Assembly (NCBI GenBank): GCA_036937835.1
Contig: CM072877.1
Coordinates: 18,158,001 to 18,222,000, forward strand
Length of the DNA: 64,000 nucleotides
Reading direction: 5' to 3'
DNA from: Pampus argenteus
Taxonomy: Eukaryota > Chordata > Actinopteri > Scombriformes > Stromateidae
The notes below the pieces were generated by a model. The model was not told where the DNA came from. It did not search any database and saw only the letters and a list, made by a program, of their open reading frames with translations. Shown here piece after piece: positions 62,721-64,000 of this stretch (position 1 is the first letter of the stretch; every line of letters begins with the position of its first letter). The position numbers and the translations under genes are program-made.

Positions 62721-62753
62721 ATCGAAAGCTGCTACATGATGCTAAACCGCAGG
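62721..62753 (+). CDS. unc5d: unc5d exon 8: 33-nt juxtamembrane microexon
   Basis: The exon is exactly 33 nt, between GTCTCTGCAG and a consensus donor G|GTGAGT. With the A from exon 7 it encodes N-RKLLHDAKPQ and one base of the next codon. This aligns with the 11-residue DKKPLHEIKPQ segment that I recall just before the membrane span of mammalian UNC5D, which strongly supports UNC5D. Phase 1 on both sides and a length divisible by three mean that skipping leaves the frame intact, so it is a plausible cassette exon. A comparable exon 8 is alternatively spliced in UNC5B. YCAY clusters flank it on both sides. Confidence 0.9.
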
Positions 62754-64000
62754 GTGAGTTTCTCCTCAGCTTCATTTCTTACAGTTGTACAGTTTGGTAC
62801 CTAATAGTACTGCATTATGAAGTTTTCCTTAATGTTTTTATTGTCTAGTATTCTTCTGATGTTATTTTAAGAATACCTCAATGCTCATCATCATCATCAT
62901 CATCAACATTATAAATCACTCATGCTGTAGCTAGGCTGCTTATTTCAGCTGTTGCTAAGATACACTTTCCTACTGTTTGTTGGAGTGATTACAGGAAGTT
63001 CATGGCTGACTAGAATAACACAAGGCCTTATCAGAAGCCGTTCGGTTAGTTCGGCGTAGTTAACTGGCAGTAAGTGAGAGACCCTTCAGAAAACATATTG
63101 GCACCAAATAGGAATAAACAATATTTTAATGGCTGGCAAGTAGTCGTCAAGAGTCGAAGAGGTTATGATCAGGTATTTATTATTATCATCAGTTTGATTT
63201 CAAATAAATTGCTGGCAGGGATTTTAGCATTTCATTTCCAGTCACCAAGTAGAAACTTCTGACTCTGATCACGGCTAAAATACTTAAACGGAGGCTTGAG
63301 ATGGTTGTGTAGATGTGTCTACAGTATATAATATAATAATATATACAGTATATTATGTATTATTGCTCTGTAGGCTAATGATCCATTTACATTTTATTCA
63401 TATGGTTTTGTCCAAAGCGACAATCATAACTGCTCCATTGTTTGCACAGTGAAAAAAATCAATTAGATACCTACCAGGCCTACAGCCATATGTTCTCCTT
63501 ACTTGTCATTTAACTCAAGTTGTGTATTTCTATTTGTCAGAAGAATGAAGCCAAGCTGCCAAAACTTCCCAAGACCTCAATTAACCTGCTACAGTAGCTG
63601 TTAATGCCGCTTTGCGTATTTTGTCAATTTCTCCTCTTTTGAGCTTTAGGCTACTTAAAGGATTTCTCAGCATGTCCTGTTTCAGCGCAGATCTCATTAT
63701 CTTTCAAGAACAAGCAAGCAGCCACTTTATTTCCCACTTATTCTTTTTTCTTTGTGGAGTTGGACTCTGCAGTACTGGTGGGACCAGATAGAGCATAATC
63801 ATTGCCGATGAGCTAATTTAATTAATTGGTTTTGTCACATTATCCCAGTGGAACACAGAGTGCCTCCAACACCAGAGCCAAGCAGTGTTTGATATGACAG
63901 TCAGGTGCTGGGTTGATTATAATCGGCCTCCTTCCGATGTTCCTCATTAGTAGCTTTAACACTCTAGGATGGAGCAACGAGGCTGCGTCAGGAGGCAGCA
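62754..64000 (+). other. unc5d: Start of unc5d intron 8 (continues beyond window)
   Basis: The intron opens GTGAGT. It has a YCAY-rich stretch at 62885-62923 and AT-rich sequence including a (TA)-rich patch near 63320-63360. No further exon is seen; the next expected exon (transmembrane segment) is not in the window. Confidence 0.85.
62885..62923 (+). promoter_or_regulatory. unc5d: YCAY cluster downstream of microexon 8
   Basis: Six overlapping TCAT plus TCAC and TCAT lie in 39 nt, beginning 132 nt after exon 8. Downstream NOVA clusters tend to promote exon inclusion. The run is also a short (TCA)n microsatellite, so it may be incidental. Confidence 0.4.

Overview
This window is a piece of a vertebrate nuclear genome, almost certainly a teleost fish. 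It carries one recognisable gene on the + strand: a partial netrin receptor of the UNC5 family, best matched to UNC5D (teleost unc5d; I cannot choose between the unc5da and unc5db paralogues). The evidence is seven spliced exons with matching phases and canonical GT/AG ends, whose joined translation (996 nt, 332 codons) keeps UNC5D-type residues throughout. The fish assignment rests on sequence conservation with UNC5D, on fish-type repeats (a non-autonomous hAT element with 8-bp target duplications, and an abundant 'TTAAAGGGATAGTTTGC' foldback repeat), and on AT-rich non-coding DNA full of (CA)n/(GT)n arrays. Layout: positions 1-37085 hold no exon that I can support and are most simply intron 1. 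That region contains microsatellites, a 22-bp minisatellite (32106-32401) next to a hAT MITE (32414-33302), and a few candidate regulatory motifs. Exon 2 (37086-37292) and exon 3 (50211-50354) encode Ig domain 1 and are separated by a 12.9-kb intron. Exon 4 (50574-50677) and exon 5 (59389-59563) encode Ig domain 2. Exon 6 (60761-60928) and exon 7 (62234-62398) each encode one thrombospondin type-1 repeat. Exon 8 (62721-62753) is a 33-nt, frame-neutral microexon for the juxtamembrane linker. Exon 1 (signal peptide) and the exons for the transmembrane segment, ZU5, UPA and death domains lie outside the window. The encoded part is therefore the receptor ectodomain. By family knowledge it binds netrins and FLRT proteins, and signals repulsion or dependence-receptor death through the missing cytoplasmic half. 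The other reading frames of 60-150 codons show no domain, splice or codon pattern that I can support and look like chance. The points most worth a second look are: the minisatellite, which is a phased array of NF-kB-type decamers with a five-unit higher-order repeat; a 43-bp near-perfect palindrome centred on a perfect RFX X-box in intron 4; dense YCAY (NOVA-type) clusters on both sides of microexon 8; a tandem donor and in-frame stop after exon 7 that could yield a soluble ectodomain; and a Leu replacing the family-invariant Gln in the WCxC motif of Ig1.
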